Below, in pieces: positions 1 to 5,179 of a DNA stretch of 5,179 bases. Origin of the DNA: Dethiobacter sp. (GTDB lineage Bacteria; Bacillota; Dethiobacteria; DTU022); assembly GCA_018333405.1 (NCBI GenBank), contig JAGXSR010000112.1, positions 1-5,179 of the forward strand. Reading direction: 5' to 3'. A program made the translations under genes and the position numbers. Within the stretch, counting starts at the first letter, position 1. Each line of letters begins with the position of its first letter. Below the pieces are notes generated by a model that searched no databases, was not told the origin of the DNA, and saw only the letters and a list, made by a program, of their open reading frames with translations.

Positions 1-2534
1 TGATCGGTTCCGGACAGCAGAACCGTCCCCGCTGTCTTCCCGCTGTCTTCCGACATGGTTCTGATTTTTATTTGATTGCCATCGGTTTTTAAAATCACTG
101 CGCCGTGAAGATCGGTGCGGTAAACGGGGACTTCCGCTTTTTTTAGGTCGGAGAGAAGGTCGGGGTGAGGGTGGCCATAGCTGTTTACCCCTACCGGGAT
201 TACGGCGGCACAGGGGTTGACTGCGCGAAGCAGGTCAGGCAGGTTAGGCAGTTTACCGCCGTGGTGGGGAACCTGCAGAATATCAGCCTGCAGACTTCCT
301 TTCCGCCGGCGAAGCAGATTCTGCACCGCTTCCTGTTCGATATCGCCGGTAAAAAGGATATGAATTTGGCCGAAGTGTAAACGAATCACCTGGGAGTTGT
401 TATTGATCATGCTTCCTGATGTGCGCAACAGTGTATGAGGGGGATGCAGGATCTCCAGTTTCAACCGCGGATCGGCTGCGGTTGACCAGAGCCGGCCGTC
501 ATAACCCAGGTCAACCGGGATCAACAGCTCTTCAGCCCTGGCCAGGAGCTTGAGGTAATAGGAAGAATTTACCTCAAGAGGCGGGACGAGCAAGCGGGAA
601 ACAGGGATAGCTCCCAACAGAGGCAAAAGTCCGCCAAAGTGGTCTTCGGAGGGGTTGCTGATAATGACTAGATCAAGGCGGCGGATATTCTGGTAGCGTA
701 AGAAAGGAAGCAGTATCCGCTCCCCCACTTCGCCCGGGTAGCCCCGGAAAGAAGGTGTGCCTCCGCCATCGATCAGGATATTTGCGCCGCAGGGCGCCTG
801 CACTAAAACTGCCGCCCCCTGCCCCACATCGATGAAGGTCACCATAAGCTCCGGAACAGAGGGGAAAATTATGCCGCTCCAGACTAAGATGAGTGCGAGC
901 AAGAGCGCGGCGGCCGGCAGAAGCGCCGGACGGAGCGACAGATTTGGCATCAACTGTTTCAGGAGCAATGTCAGAGCGGAGAGATAACCGCGCCAGGCAT
1001 TTGCCTGACCGGCGGTTAAAATCGCAGGGGGATGATCTGCCGGCGACATCCGGCTGCTTTTTAACCGGTAATAGAGAAACAGGAAGGCTGCCGCCAACCC
1101 ATAAATCAGGGCCAGATCGAATAGCGAAGGCGGGTAGACCGGCAGATAGATCCCGGGGAAGCGGGCCAGGCTGGTGAGAAAGAGCGTCCACTCCAGCAGG
1201 GGCCGGCAAGCCCAGAGCAGCGGCGCGGCCAGGGGCGGCGACACCGTATAAAGCACTGCTCCGCCTAATCCAAACCCGACCAGAGGGGCCATTAAAGGTA
1301 TCAGCAGCAGGTTAAAAAATAAGGCGGCCAGAGGCAGATGAGCGAAATGATAGCAGCCCAGCGGCAGCACACCCAGCTGGGCAGCCAGGGTTACGGCAGT
1401 CAGAGAGCGCAAGTAAGCGGGAAGACGCATCCGGACAAGTATAGCCAGCAAGGGCGGCGTAAGGTAGATAATGGCCAGGGTAGCGGCATAAGAAAGCTGA
1501 AAGCTTAAGGTGAATAAAAAAAGCGGATTCACGGCCAGGGTGATGAGCGCGGCTGCGGCTAGAGCGGTGGGGGTATCCCGCTCCCGGTCCAGCAGGAGGG
1601 CGCCTAAGGCCAGGGAGAGCATCAGCGCTGCCCGCACCGCGGATGGGCGCAATCCGGTCAGGTAAGCATAAGCAAAGATCAGGACTATGGCCACAGCCAG
1701 GGGCAGCCCGCCTTTCAGTCCCAACCGCCGCCAGATACTTAAAATCAGGGCGGCTACCAACCCTACGTGCAGTCCGGAAACAGCCATCAGGTGCCCGGCG
1801 CCGCTGCGGGTAAAGTTATCCTGTATCTCGCGGGGCAGATGCAAGCGCCGGCCAAATAAAATGGCGCTGAGCAGCTCCGCGGACGGAGAGGGCAGGTTAG
1901 CCGTAATTCCTTCAACCATGCGGGCGCGCAAGCGCATGACCGGAGCGGCAAACGGGCCGGGCCGGCCGGGACCGAGCGAACTGACCTGGTGCGCGCCGGG
2001 GTAGGCCAGGGCATCAATACCCCGGCTGCGCAGGTGGAAGCGGTAATCAAAGCCGCCGGGGTTGCGCCGTTCTCTCGGCTCAATGATATAGGCGCGCAGG
2101 CGCAGCCGCTCGCCAAACCAGTAATGTTCTTCCCGCGCCCCGTAGATCTTCACCAGGAGCGCGCCGGTTTGCGCTATGCGCTGATCCTTGGTCTCCACTG
2201 TTTCGACCCGCAGTCGGTAGGCGCTGTGCTCGCTTAAGTGCAGCGGCTCCTCCACAATCGTCCCTTCGACGGTAACAAATGAGCCGGCGTAGTCCAGGAT
2301 ACCGCCGGGGGCGGGCGCCGCTGTGAATATAAAAGCGGCGGCGCCGGAGACAGCTACCACCGTCAGCAAAACCGCCAAAAACCAGGGGATACGCCGGAAA
2401 AGCGCCAACCCGAAGGGAAAAGCCGCCAAAATTCCGCCCGCTGCTCCCGCCCAAAACAGATTAGCCAGCCCAAGCCGCCCCAGGGCAATTCCGGCGATAT
2501 AAGCCGCGGTAATACCAACTAGAGGTCTGATCAT
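1..2534 (-). CDS. comEC: ComEC/Rec2 family DNA-uptake channel, 3' end outside the window
   Basis: ComEC forms the inner-membrane channel that passes single-stranded DNA into the cytoplasm during natural transformation. The frame is open for 844 codons with no stop before the left edge. It starts at ATG 2534, nine bases after GGGAG. Residues 1-65 are hydrophobic membrane segments. Residues ~69-175 form the OB-fold/DUF4131 region with NPGGFDY at 158-164. The competence domain follows, with HLMAVSGLHVG at 248-258, TGLRPSAVRA at 293-302 and many membrane helices to ~560. A metallo-beta-lactamase-like domain covers 565-825: FIDVGQG (567-573), LIDGGG (587-592), SNPSEDH (626-632), FTGDIE (728-733), VPHHGG (755-760), YGHPHP (786-791). 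Two oddities are seen. The HxHxDH-type motif is reduced to NxSxDH, and VGQGD is VGQGA. The segment after ~825 is encoded by repeat DNA and is probably not native protein. No comEA is visible beside it. Family assignment is secure; activity in DNA uptake is inferred. Confidence 0.97.
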   Translation of the reverse strand, partial: MIRPLVGITAAYIAGIALGRLGLANLFWAGAAGGILAAFPFGLALFRRIPWFLAVLLTVVAVSGAAAFIFTAAPAPGGILDYAGSFVTVEGTIVEEPLHLSEHSAYRLRVETVETKDQRIAQTGALLVKIYGAREEHYWFGERLRLRAYIIEPRERRNPGGFDYRFHLRSRGIDALAYPGAHQVSSLGPGRPGPFAAPVMRLRARMVEGITANLPSPSAELLSAILFGRRLHLPREIQDNFTRSGAGHLMAVSGLHVGLVAALILSIWRRLGLKGGLPLAVAIVLIFAYAYLTGLRPSAVRAALMLSLALGALLLDRERDTPTALAAAALITLAVNPLFLFTLSFQLSYAATLAIIYLTPPLLAILVRMRLPAYLRSLTAVTLAAQLGVLPLGCYHFAHLPLAALFFNLLLIPLMAPLVGFGLGGAVLYTVSPPLAAPLLWACRPLLEWTLFLTSLARFPGIYLPVYPPSLFDLALIYGLAAAFLFLYYRLKSSRMSPADHPPAILTAGQANAWRGYLSALTLLLKQLMPNLSLRPALLPAAALLLALILVWSGIIFPSVPELMVTFIDVGQGAAVLVQAPCGANILIDGGGTPSFRGYPGEVGERILLPFLRYQNIRRLDLVIISNPSEDHFGGLLPLLGAIPVSRLLVPPLEVNSSYYLKLLARAEELLIPVDLGYDGRLWSTAADPRLKLEILHPPHTLLRTSGSMINNNSQVIRLHFGQIHILFTGDIEQEAVQNLLRRRKGSLQADILQVPHHGGKLPNLPDLLRAVNPCAAVIPVGVNSYGHPHPDLLSDLKKAEVPVYRTDLHGAVILKTDGNQIKIRTMSEDSGKTAGTVLLSGTD
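13..36 (-). repeat. REP-like palindrome inside the 3' end of comEC
   Basis: A six-base inverted repeat, GACAGC at 13-18 and GCTGTC at 31-36, flanks the core AGAACCGTCCCC (minus strand GGGGACGGTTCT). From memory, this core between short inverted arms is typical of dispersed palindromic repeats in clostridial genomes, where related elements read like GACA..GAGAACCGTCCCC..TGTC. I could not verify copy number here. The element lies in the comEC frame and supplies codons for about residues 833-841. It suggests that insertion removed the native stop and extended the protein. It could also form an RNA hairpin near the end of the comEC transcript. Confidence 0.6.
28..51. repeat. 11-bp tandem duplication (two copies)
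   Basis: The unit CCGCTGTCTTC occurs at 29-39 and again at 40-50, and the 11-base periodicity holds from 28 to 51. It overlaps the right arm of the REP-like palindrome, so the arm is present twice. Because 11 is not a multiple of three, the two copies are read in different frames of comEC (E-D-S-G then K-T-A-G). Gain or loss of one unit would change the frame of the C-terminal tail. Confidence 0.85.
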
Positions 2535-2543
2535 GCCCGTTAA

Positions 2544-2548
2544 CTCCC
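2544..2548 (-). promoter_or_regulatory. Ribosome binding site of comEC
   Basis: The minus strand reads GGGAG, nine bases before ATG 2534. It is a modest Shine-Dalgarno match compared with the AAGGAG of the upstream regulator gene. It supports the ATG at 2534, whose product begins with a typical ComEC hydrophobic segment. Confidence 0.6.
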
Positions 2549-2572
2549 GAAATTTAGCCGCACTTCGAGATC

Positions 2573-2594
2573 ATTCTACCCGGAAAATACCCGG
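2573..2594 (-). promoter_or_regulatory. Possible comEC promoter -10 box overlapping a TACCCGG direct repeat
   Basis: On the minus strand TAGAAT (2573-2578) fits a sigma-A -10 element about 39 bases from the comEC start, but no good -35 box sits 16-19 bases upstream. The plus-strand heptamer TACCCGG occurs at 2577-2583 and 2588-2594, separated by AAAA, giving an 11-bp period of about one helical turn. That 7-4-7 layout resembles binding sites of OmpR/PhoB-family regulators. The first copy overlaps the -10 box. This is a weak, suggestive signal. Confidence 0.25.
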
Positions 2595-2598
2595 CAGT

Positions 2599-2643
2599 CC
2601 CCTCTCCACCCTCTGAGGGGGGAGAGGGTCAGGGTGAGGGGGG
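2599..2643. repeat. GC-rich palindromic repeat in the rrf2-comEC spacer
   Basis: Positions 2600-2613 and 2615-2628 form a near-perfect inverted repeat centred on 2614. CCCTCTCC pairs with GGAGAGGG and CCCTC with GAGGG, with one mismatch (2608/2620). It is followed by TCAGGGTGAGGGGGG. From memory, CCCTCTCC...GAGAGGGTCAGGGTGAGGG sequences are a widespread class of dispersed intergenic repeats in many bacteria. No T-run follows on either strand, so it is not a typical intrinsic terminator, although the hairpin could still weaken readthrough from the upstream gene into comEC. Confidence 0.65.
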
Positions 2644-2753
2644 CTATTTTCCTCCTGCCTAGCGCCGGCTGCCGCAGATGGGGACAGAGCGGCTACTCCA
2701 AAAATGTAACGTTGCTGCTGAAGCCAAGAGATCAGCCGCAGCCCGATTGCAGG

Positions 2754-3203
2754 TTAAATATGGTAATGAATCTCTTCATCACCTGACTTCCGCAGTTTAG
2801 CTTCTTCTTCAGCCAGCTCAGCCAGGGTGTGGGCACGAAGCTCTTCGATGATCCGATCCTTTAGTCTGCTCCAGACCAGGCTTACGGCACATATGCTGGA
2901 TCTGTCACAAGCCTGAGGGTTGTCCACACAAGCCACCGGGCTGATCGCTCCTTCCATGATCGTTACGATATCATAGACTGTAACCTCGGACGGGGGTTTG
3001 GCGAGGCTGTAGCCGCCCCGGTTGCCCTTTTGGGAATAGATTAAGCCTTTGGCGCGCAGCGGGTGCGCAATCTGCTCCAGGTATTTTTCAGACAGCGTCT
3101 GGCGCCGGGCTATTTCTTTTAAGCTGAGCGGGCCCTGCCTGTAATTAAGGGCCAGCTCGATCATCACCCGGACAGCATAGCGCGACTTGGTAGAAATTTG
3201 CAA
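2754..3203 (-). CDS. Rrf2/IscR-family Fe-S transcriptional regulator
   Basis: This 149-residue protein is a DNA-binding regulator of the Rrf2 family, which includes IscR, NsrR and CymR, and is of usual length. The start is the TTG at 3203, eight bases after AAGGAG, so that the protein opens with the family signature (M)QISTKSRYAVR. Residues ~24-50 form the winged helix-turn-helix (LSLKEIARRQTLSEKYLEQI) and ~53-67 the wing, with KGNRGGYSL at 59-67. Three cysteines, Cys92, Cys99 and Cys105, sit in the IscR cluster loop with x6 and x5 spacing; E. coli IscR has x5 and x5. The position matching E. coli IscR His107 is Ser108, so any cluster must use another fourth ligand. A dimerisation helix follows (~107-125). 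The genes regulated are unknown; Fe-S supply, redox or NO sensing, or cysteine metabolism are all possible. No isc or suf genes are in the window. The promoter palindrome suggests autoregulation. Confidence 0.95.
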   Translation of the reverse strand: MQISTKSRYAVRVMIELALNYRQGPLSLKEIARRQTLSEKYLEQIAHPLRAKGLIYSQKGNRGGYSLAKPPSEVTVYDIVTIMEGAISPVACVDNPQACDRSSICAVSLVWSRLKDRIIEELRAHTLAELAEEEAKLRKSGDEEIHYHI

Positions 3204-3211
3204 CAGTCTCT

Positions 3212-3217
3212 CTCCTT
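3212..3217 (-). promoter_or_regulatory. Ribosome binding site fixing the TTG start of the Rrf2 gene
   Basis: The minus strand carries AAGGAG eight bases before TTG 3203. This strong Shine-Dalgarno, with the family N-terminus starting exactly at that TTG, decides the start against an in-frame ATG at 3410. Confidence 0.85.
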
Positions 3218-3261
3218 CGCCGGCGCCCGCTCTTGGCTGCACTTTTTTTAAGATCTGCGCC

Positions 3262-3273
3262 TGAATTAATTCA
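3262..3273. promoter_or_regulatory. Candidate operator palindrome for the Rrf2-family regulator
   Basis: TGAATTAATTCA is a perfect 12-bp palindrome. It lies about +7 to +18 relative to the transcription start predicted from the -10 box at 3286-3291, where a bound dimer would block the polymerase. Rrf2 regulators commonly bind AT-rich dyads in their own promoter. The sequence does not match the E. coli IscR or NsrR consensus as I recall them, so the link to this protein is positional inference. Confidence 0.45.
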
Positions 3274-3285
3274 ACTTTATATATT

Positions 3286-3315
3286 ATTTTACCAGGATTT
3301 AAAAAATATGAACAA
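3286..3315 (-). promoter_or_regulatory. Sigma-A-type promoter of the Rrf2-family gene
   Basis: On the minus strand TTGTTC (3310-3315) and TAAAAT (3286-3291) are separated by 18 bases. The -10 is preceded by TGG, giving an extended TGn element. The predicted start near 3279 leaves a leader of about 76 bases before TTG 3203. The stretch is clearly more AT-rich than the genes around it, and its -35 lies only eight bases beyond the stop codon of the surface-protein gene. Confidence 0.6.
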
Positions 3316-3322
3316 GATACAG

Positions 3323-5179
3323 TTAATAACTGCGGCGACGACGGCGCTTCCGGCGCGGAGAAAAGATCAGAATGGACAAAAGCGGCAAAGCGATCGCTGC
3401 CAGCAGCCACAGGTAATTTGATGGCAAACGCCTGAATAATGACCAGCGGGCGCCGGGGCTGAGATCAGCCCGCGCCTGCTCAAGCTCTCCGAATACGGCG
3501 AGCACGCTGAACTGATTAACCTGGGCCCAAACATGCCGGTTATCCTGATCCACATTCGAGGCTAAAAGCTCCCAGCTTCCCTGTTCAGCATTAAAGCGGT
3601 AAATGCGCAAAGTCTCCTGCTTTAAACCTTCCGGCAGCAGAGCAGGATCAAATTGAACTTCGATTAAGGCAGAGACTCCGGCCAGCGCTTCGTCCACTTC
3701 AATCTCCAGGTAAATTCCCGTGCAGACAGCGTTTTCAGGCAGACTCAGCGCGCTCTCTTTAAAGCGCCTGAGCGATACCATCCCGCTCGTTTCTTGTCGC
3801 CCGGTAAATTGCATCCGCAATCCGGCAAAGGGCAGATAACCTTCGGCCAGATAACTGCCCGGCGATTCCGCATTCTCCGCGATATGGACAAGGATATCGG
3901 AATATTCCAGGCCGGCCGAAGCGCCGCCGGGCATAAGCGCTTCCACCCGGACAAAATAGAGGCCGGAATCCGTAACGTAAGCGCTCAAATTTTCCGAGAA
4001 TATCTCCGCGGGATCCCCGGCTTCTCTGGTTATCGCGGCTAGGCTGCTTTTGCCCCGGAACAAAGACAAGACATATTCTTCAACATTTTCTCCACGGCCG
4101 GCCCAGGCTATAGTAAATCCGGCGCGTCCGTTTTCCGGGCCGGTCCGCCAGACCGGCTTGCCCGCCGCCCGGATAGCCTGTTTCTCCTGGTCGGACAGCT
4201 CAGCTTCTTCGCCCTGTCCGTTGTTGCCGCCATTGCCGGGCGGATCTGCCGGCGCCGGCTGGCGGATAACAGCCGGCGATAGTACGGAAACCGGGCTGTG
4301 TAAGTATACAGTGCCGTCGCCCCGGGCCTGTACTGTCGCCGTATAACTGCCGGCGCCCAGCTGATCGAGCAGGCTTTTAAAATTATACGAGAGCTGGTTG
4401 GCGGGCACAGTATGTCTGTTAATCATCGCTGTGCCCCGGTAGAGGATGATTTCATAGTTGATCGCCTCGGCCACGGCGCTCCAGTGCAAACGCTCCCCGC
4501 TCCACGAAGGCGCGGCCGGTCTGGTCAGAGTAATCGCCTTGATATTGGCCGCGGAGGGTGAAGAAGCCTGGCCGTCAGAGTGCGCTGAAGAGGGGTCGGC
4601 CTTGGCCTGGACGGTAACCGTATAGCGGCCCGGACCGCGCTGGGCGATGGCTGCCGCCAGATCAAGCGCAGTGGAAGTTTCGGGGCTGCTCAGTGTTTGC
4701 ACGCGGTCACCATTTTTTAATAGTCTCACCTCGTACGAAGCGGCGCCGGAAACGGAGCTCCAGCGGATCAGATCTCCATCCCAAGTGGGTCTGCCTACCC
4801 GGGGAAGCGGTGTTTTCGGTACCGTGGGTGTTTTCGGTACCGTGACGTTGATGGAGTCGGAGTGGCTGGTGCTGGGAATAACCTCTGGTGATCCAGTATC
4901 TGAATCTGCTCCAGTATCACGAACCACAAGACCGCTTAACGACAAATCTGTGAAGCCCCCACTTTTCAGCTCGAAGGGGATGGTGAGTAAAACGCCGTCG
5001 CCGGAAAATGGAGTAGTTTGAGCAATAGCAATTTTTAGCTGACCAGGTGCGATGATGTTTGACCCGGAAAGCCCCCTAACAATCGGACCCCACGTGATCT
5101 TTTTGGTATCTGGATCAACCCGCGCACTGTCAAATATCAGTACAAACTCCACCCCCGCCGCGCCGGAGACGTTGGAGAT
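3323..5179 (-). CDS. Membrane-anchored surface protein with cohesin-like and Fn3-like domains, 5' end outside the window
   Basis: The frame is open from the right edge to TAA at 3325-3323, giving 618 residues. Its true start lies outside the window; the GTG at 5152 falls inside a domain and is unlikely to be the start. Residues 1-~105 resemble the later part of a cohesin domain (GVEFVLIFDSARV, a GDGVLLTIPFELK strand, then LSLSGLVVRD), the fold that binds dockerins. A Thr/Pro linker with TVPKTP twice (113-124) follows. Two Fn3-like beta modules come next at ~127-195 and ~221-289, each with W..V...A/YEV and a closing Y-T-V/A-T-V-Q-A strand. A Gly/Asn/Pro/Glu linker (~309-328) leads to a third, diverged module (~340-433). 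A beta-rich C-terminal module (~456-565) has LRIYRFN, W-E-L-L and NQFSVLAVFG, like pre-anchor domains of other surface proteins. Residues ~588-607 form one membrane helix, followed by the tail RRKRRRRRSY. No LPXTG or S-layer-homology motif is seen. It is likely extracellular with a cytoplasmic basic tail. Ligand and role are unknown. Confidence 0.85.
   Translation of the reverse strand: MSNVSGAAGVEFVLIFDSARVDPDTKKITWGPIVRGLSGSNIIAPGQLKIAIAQTTPFSGDGVLLTIPFELKSGGFTDLSLSGLVVRDTGADSDTGSPEVIPSTSHSDSINVTVPKTPTVPKTPLPRVGRPTWDGDLIRWSSVSGAASYEVRLLKNGDRVQTLSSPETSTALDLAAAIAQRGPGRYTVTVQAKADPSSAHSDGQASSPSAANIKAITLTRPAAPSWSGERLHWSAVAEAINYEIILYRGTAMINRHTVPANQLSYNFKSLLDQLGAGSYTATVQARGDGTVYLHSPVSVLSPAVIRQPAPADPPGNGGNNGQGEEAELSDQEKQAIRAAGKPVWRTGPENGRAGFTIAWAGRGENVEEYVLSLFRGKSSLAAITREAGDPAEIFSENLSAYVTDSGLYFVRVEALMPGGASAGLEYSDILVHIAENAESPGSYLAEGYLPFAGLRMQFTGRQETSGMVSLRRFKESALSLPENAVCTGIYLEIEVDEALAGVSALIEVQFDPALLPEGLKQETLRIYRFNAEQGSWELLASNVDQDNRHVWAQVNQFSVLAVFGELEQARADLSPGARWSLFRRLPSNYLWLLAAIALPLLSILIFSPRRKRRRRRSY
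4809..4844. repeat. Perfect 18-bp in-frame tandem repeat encoding TVPKTP twice
   Basis: The plus-strand unit GGTGTTTTCGGTACCGTG occurs at 4809-4826 and again, identically, at 4827-4844. On the minus strand it encodes Thr-Val-Pro-Lys-Thr-Pro twice in the linker between the cohesin-like domain and the first Fn3-like module. Identity at all third codon positions indicates a recent duplication, and copy-number change would alter linker length without breaking the frame. Confidence 0.9.

Noticed and set aside
165..2237. Plus-strand open frames at 165-380, 757-987, 893-1177, 1687-2004 and 1989-2237
   Set aside because: They are antisense to comEC codons, lack ribosome binding sites and look like GC-driven shadow frames.
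673..2454. Minus-strand open frames at 673-1209, 1787-2116 and 2080-2454
   Set aside because: They lie inside the continuous comEC frame in other phases, have low-complexity Arg/Pro/Ala-rich products and show no domain.
2600..2628. Intrinsic terminator for the Rrf2 gene
   Set aside because: The stem is strong, but no T-run follows on the minus strand (GGACTGCCGGG comes next), so a repeat is the better call.
2709..2745. Short hairpin (GCTGA/TCAGC) just after the Rrf2 stop codon
   Set aside because: The stem is only five bases with a ten-base loop, and the TTTTT run is about 12 bases further on, so it does not make a credible terminator.
3204..3410. Longer Rrf2 reading frame starting at an in-frame ATG at 3410
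   Set aside because: The extra 69 residues have no family match, overlap the 3' end of the surface-protein gene and lack a good ribosome binding site, while AAGGAG and the family N-terminus point to TTG 3203.
3323..3425. Sortase signal LPSN next to the C-terminal helix of the surface protein
   Set aside because: It lacks the Thr-Gly of LPXTG and directly abuts the membrane helix, leaving no usual spacer.
4139..4157. Inverted repeat GCCGGTC/GACCGGC
   Set aside because: It encodes conserved-looking residues of the third module (KPVWRTG) in GC-rich codons and is most likely coincidental.
3233..5021. Plus-strand open frames at 3233-3421, 3794-4042, 4050-4346 and 4647-5021
   Set aside because: They are antisense to the Rrf2 leader and surface-protein gene and have no recognisable product.
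1..5179. tRNA, rRNA, CRISPR array, riboswitch or transposase gene
   Set aside because: No spaced direct-repeat array, cloverleaf, conserved rRNA segment, riboswitch core or transposase motif was seen on either strand.

Overview
This window reads as three protein genes, all on the minus strand, with no convincing gene on the plus strand. In transcription order (right to left) they are: the 3' part of a large surface protein with a cohesin-like domain and fibronectin-III-like modules (5179 to 3323, 5' end outside the window); an Rrf2/IscR-type transcription regulator starting at a TTG codon (3203 to 2754); and a ComEC/Rec2 DNA-uptake channel (2534 to the left edge, stop codon outside the window). 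The ComEC reading frame was followed codon by codon and is open for 844 codons.

The host is probably a GC-rich, low-GC-lineage bacterium of the class Clostridia (Bacillota), of the Peptococcaceae/Moorella/Desulfotomaculum kind. This rests on the style of the Rrf2 and ComEC proteins, the strong AAGGAG ribosome binding site with a TTG start, the sigma-A-like promoter, and a GGGGACGGTTCT-type palindromic repeat that I recall as common in such genomes. It is an inference, not an identification.

Layout. 1-2534: comEC, whose last ~20 codons in view are made of repeat DNA (a REP-like hairpin plus an 11-bp tandem duplication). 2535-2753: a 219-bp spacer with a weak comEC ribosome binding site, a possible -10 box overlapping a TACCCGG direct repeat of 11-bp period, and a GC-rich palindromic repeat. 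2754-3203: the Rrf2-family gene. 3204-3322: its leader and promoter, with a perfect 12-bp palindrome just downstream of the predicted transcription start. 3323-5179: the surface protein, with a perfect 18-bp in-frame tandem repeat in its first linker.

How they work together. The Rrf2 protein keeps three cysteines in the Fe-S position and probably regulates itself through the palindrome. Whether it controls comEC is open, since the spacer has its own candidate promoter and no clear terminator. The surface protein appears to be a separate unit ending just upstream of the Rrf2 promoter. I do not see a coherent novel multi-gene system. The observations most worth checking are the eroded metal-binding motif in the ComEC metallo-beta-lactamase-like domain, the repeat-derived ComEC C-terminus, and the unusual anchoring of the cohesin/Fn3 protein.
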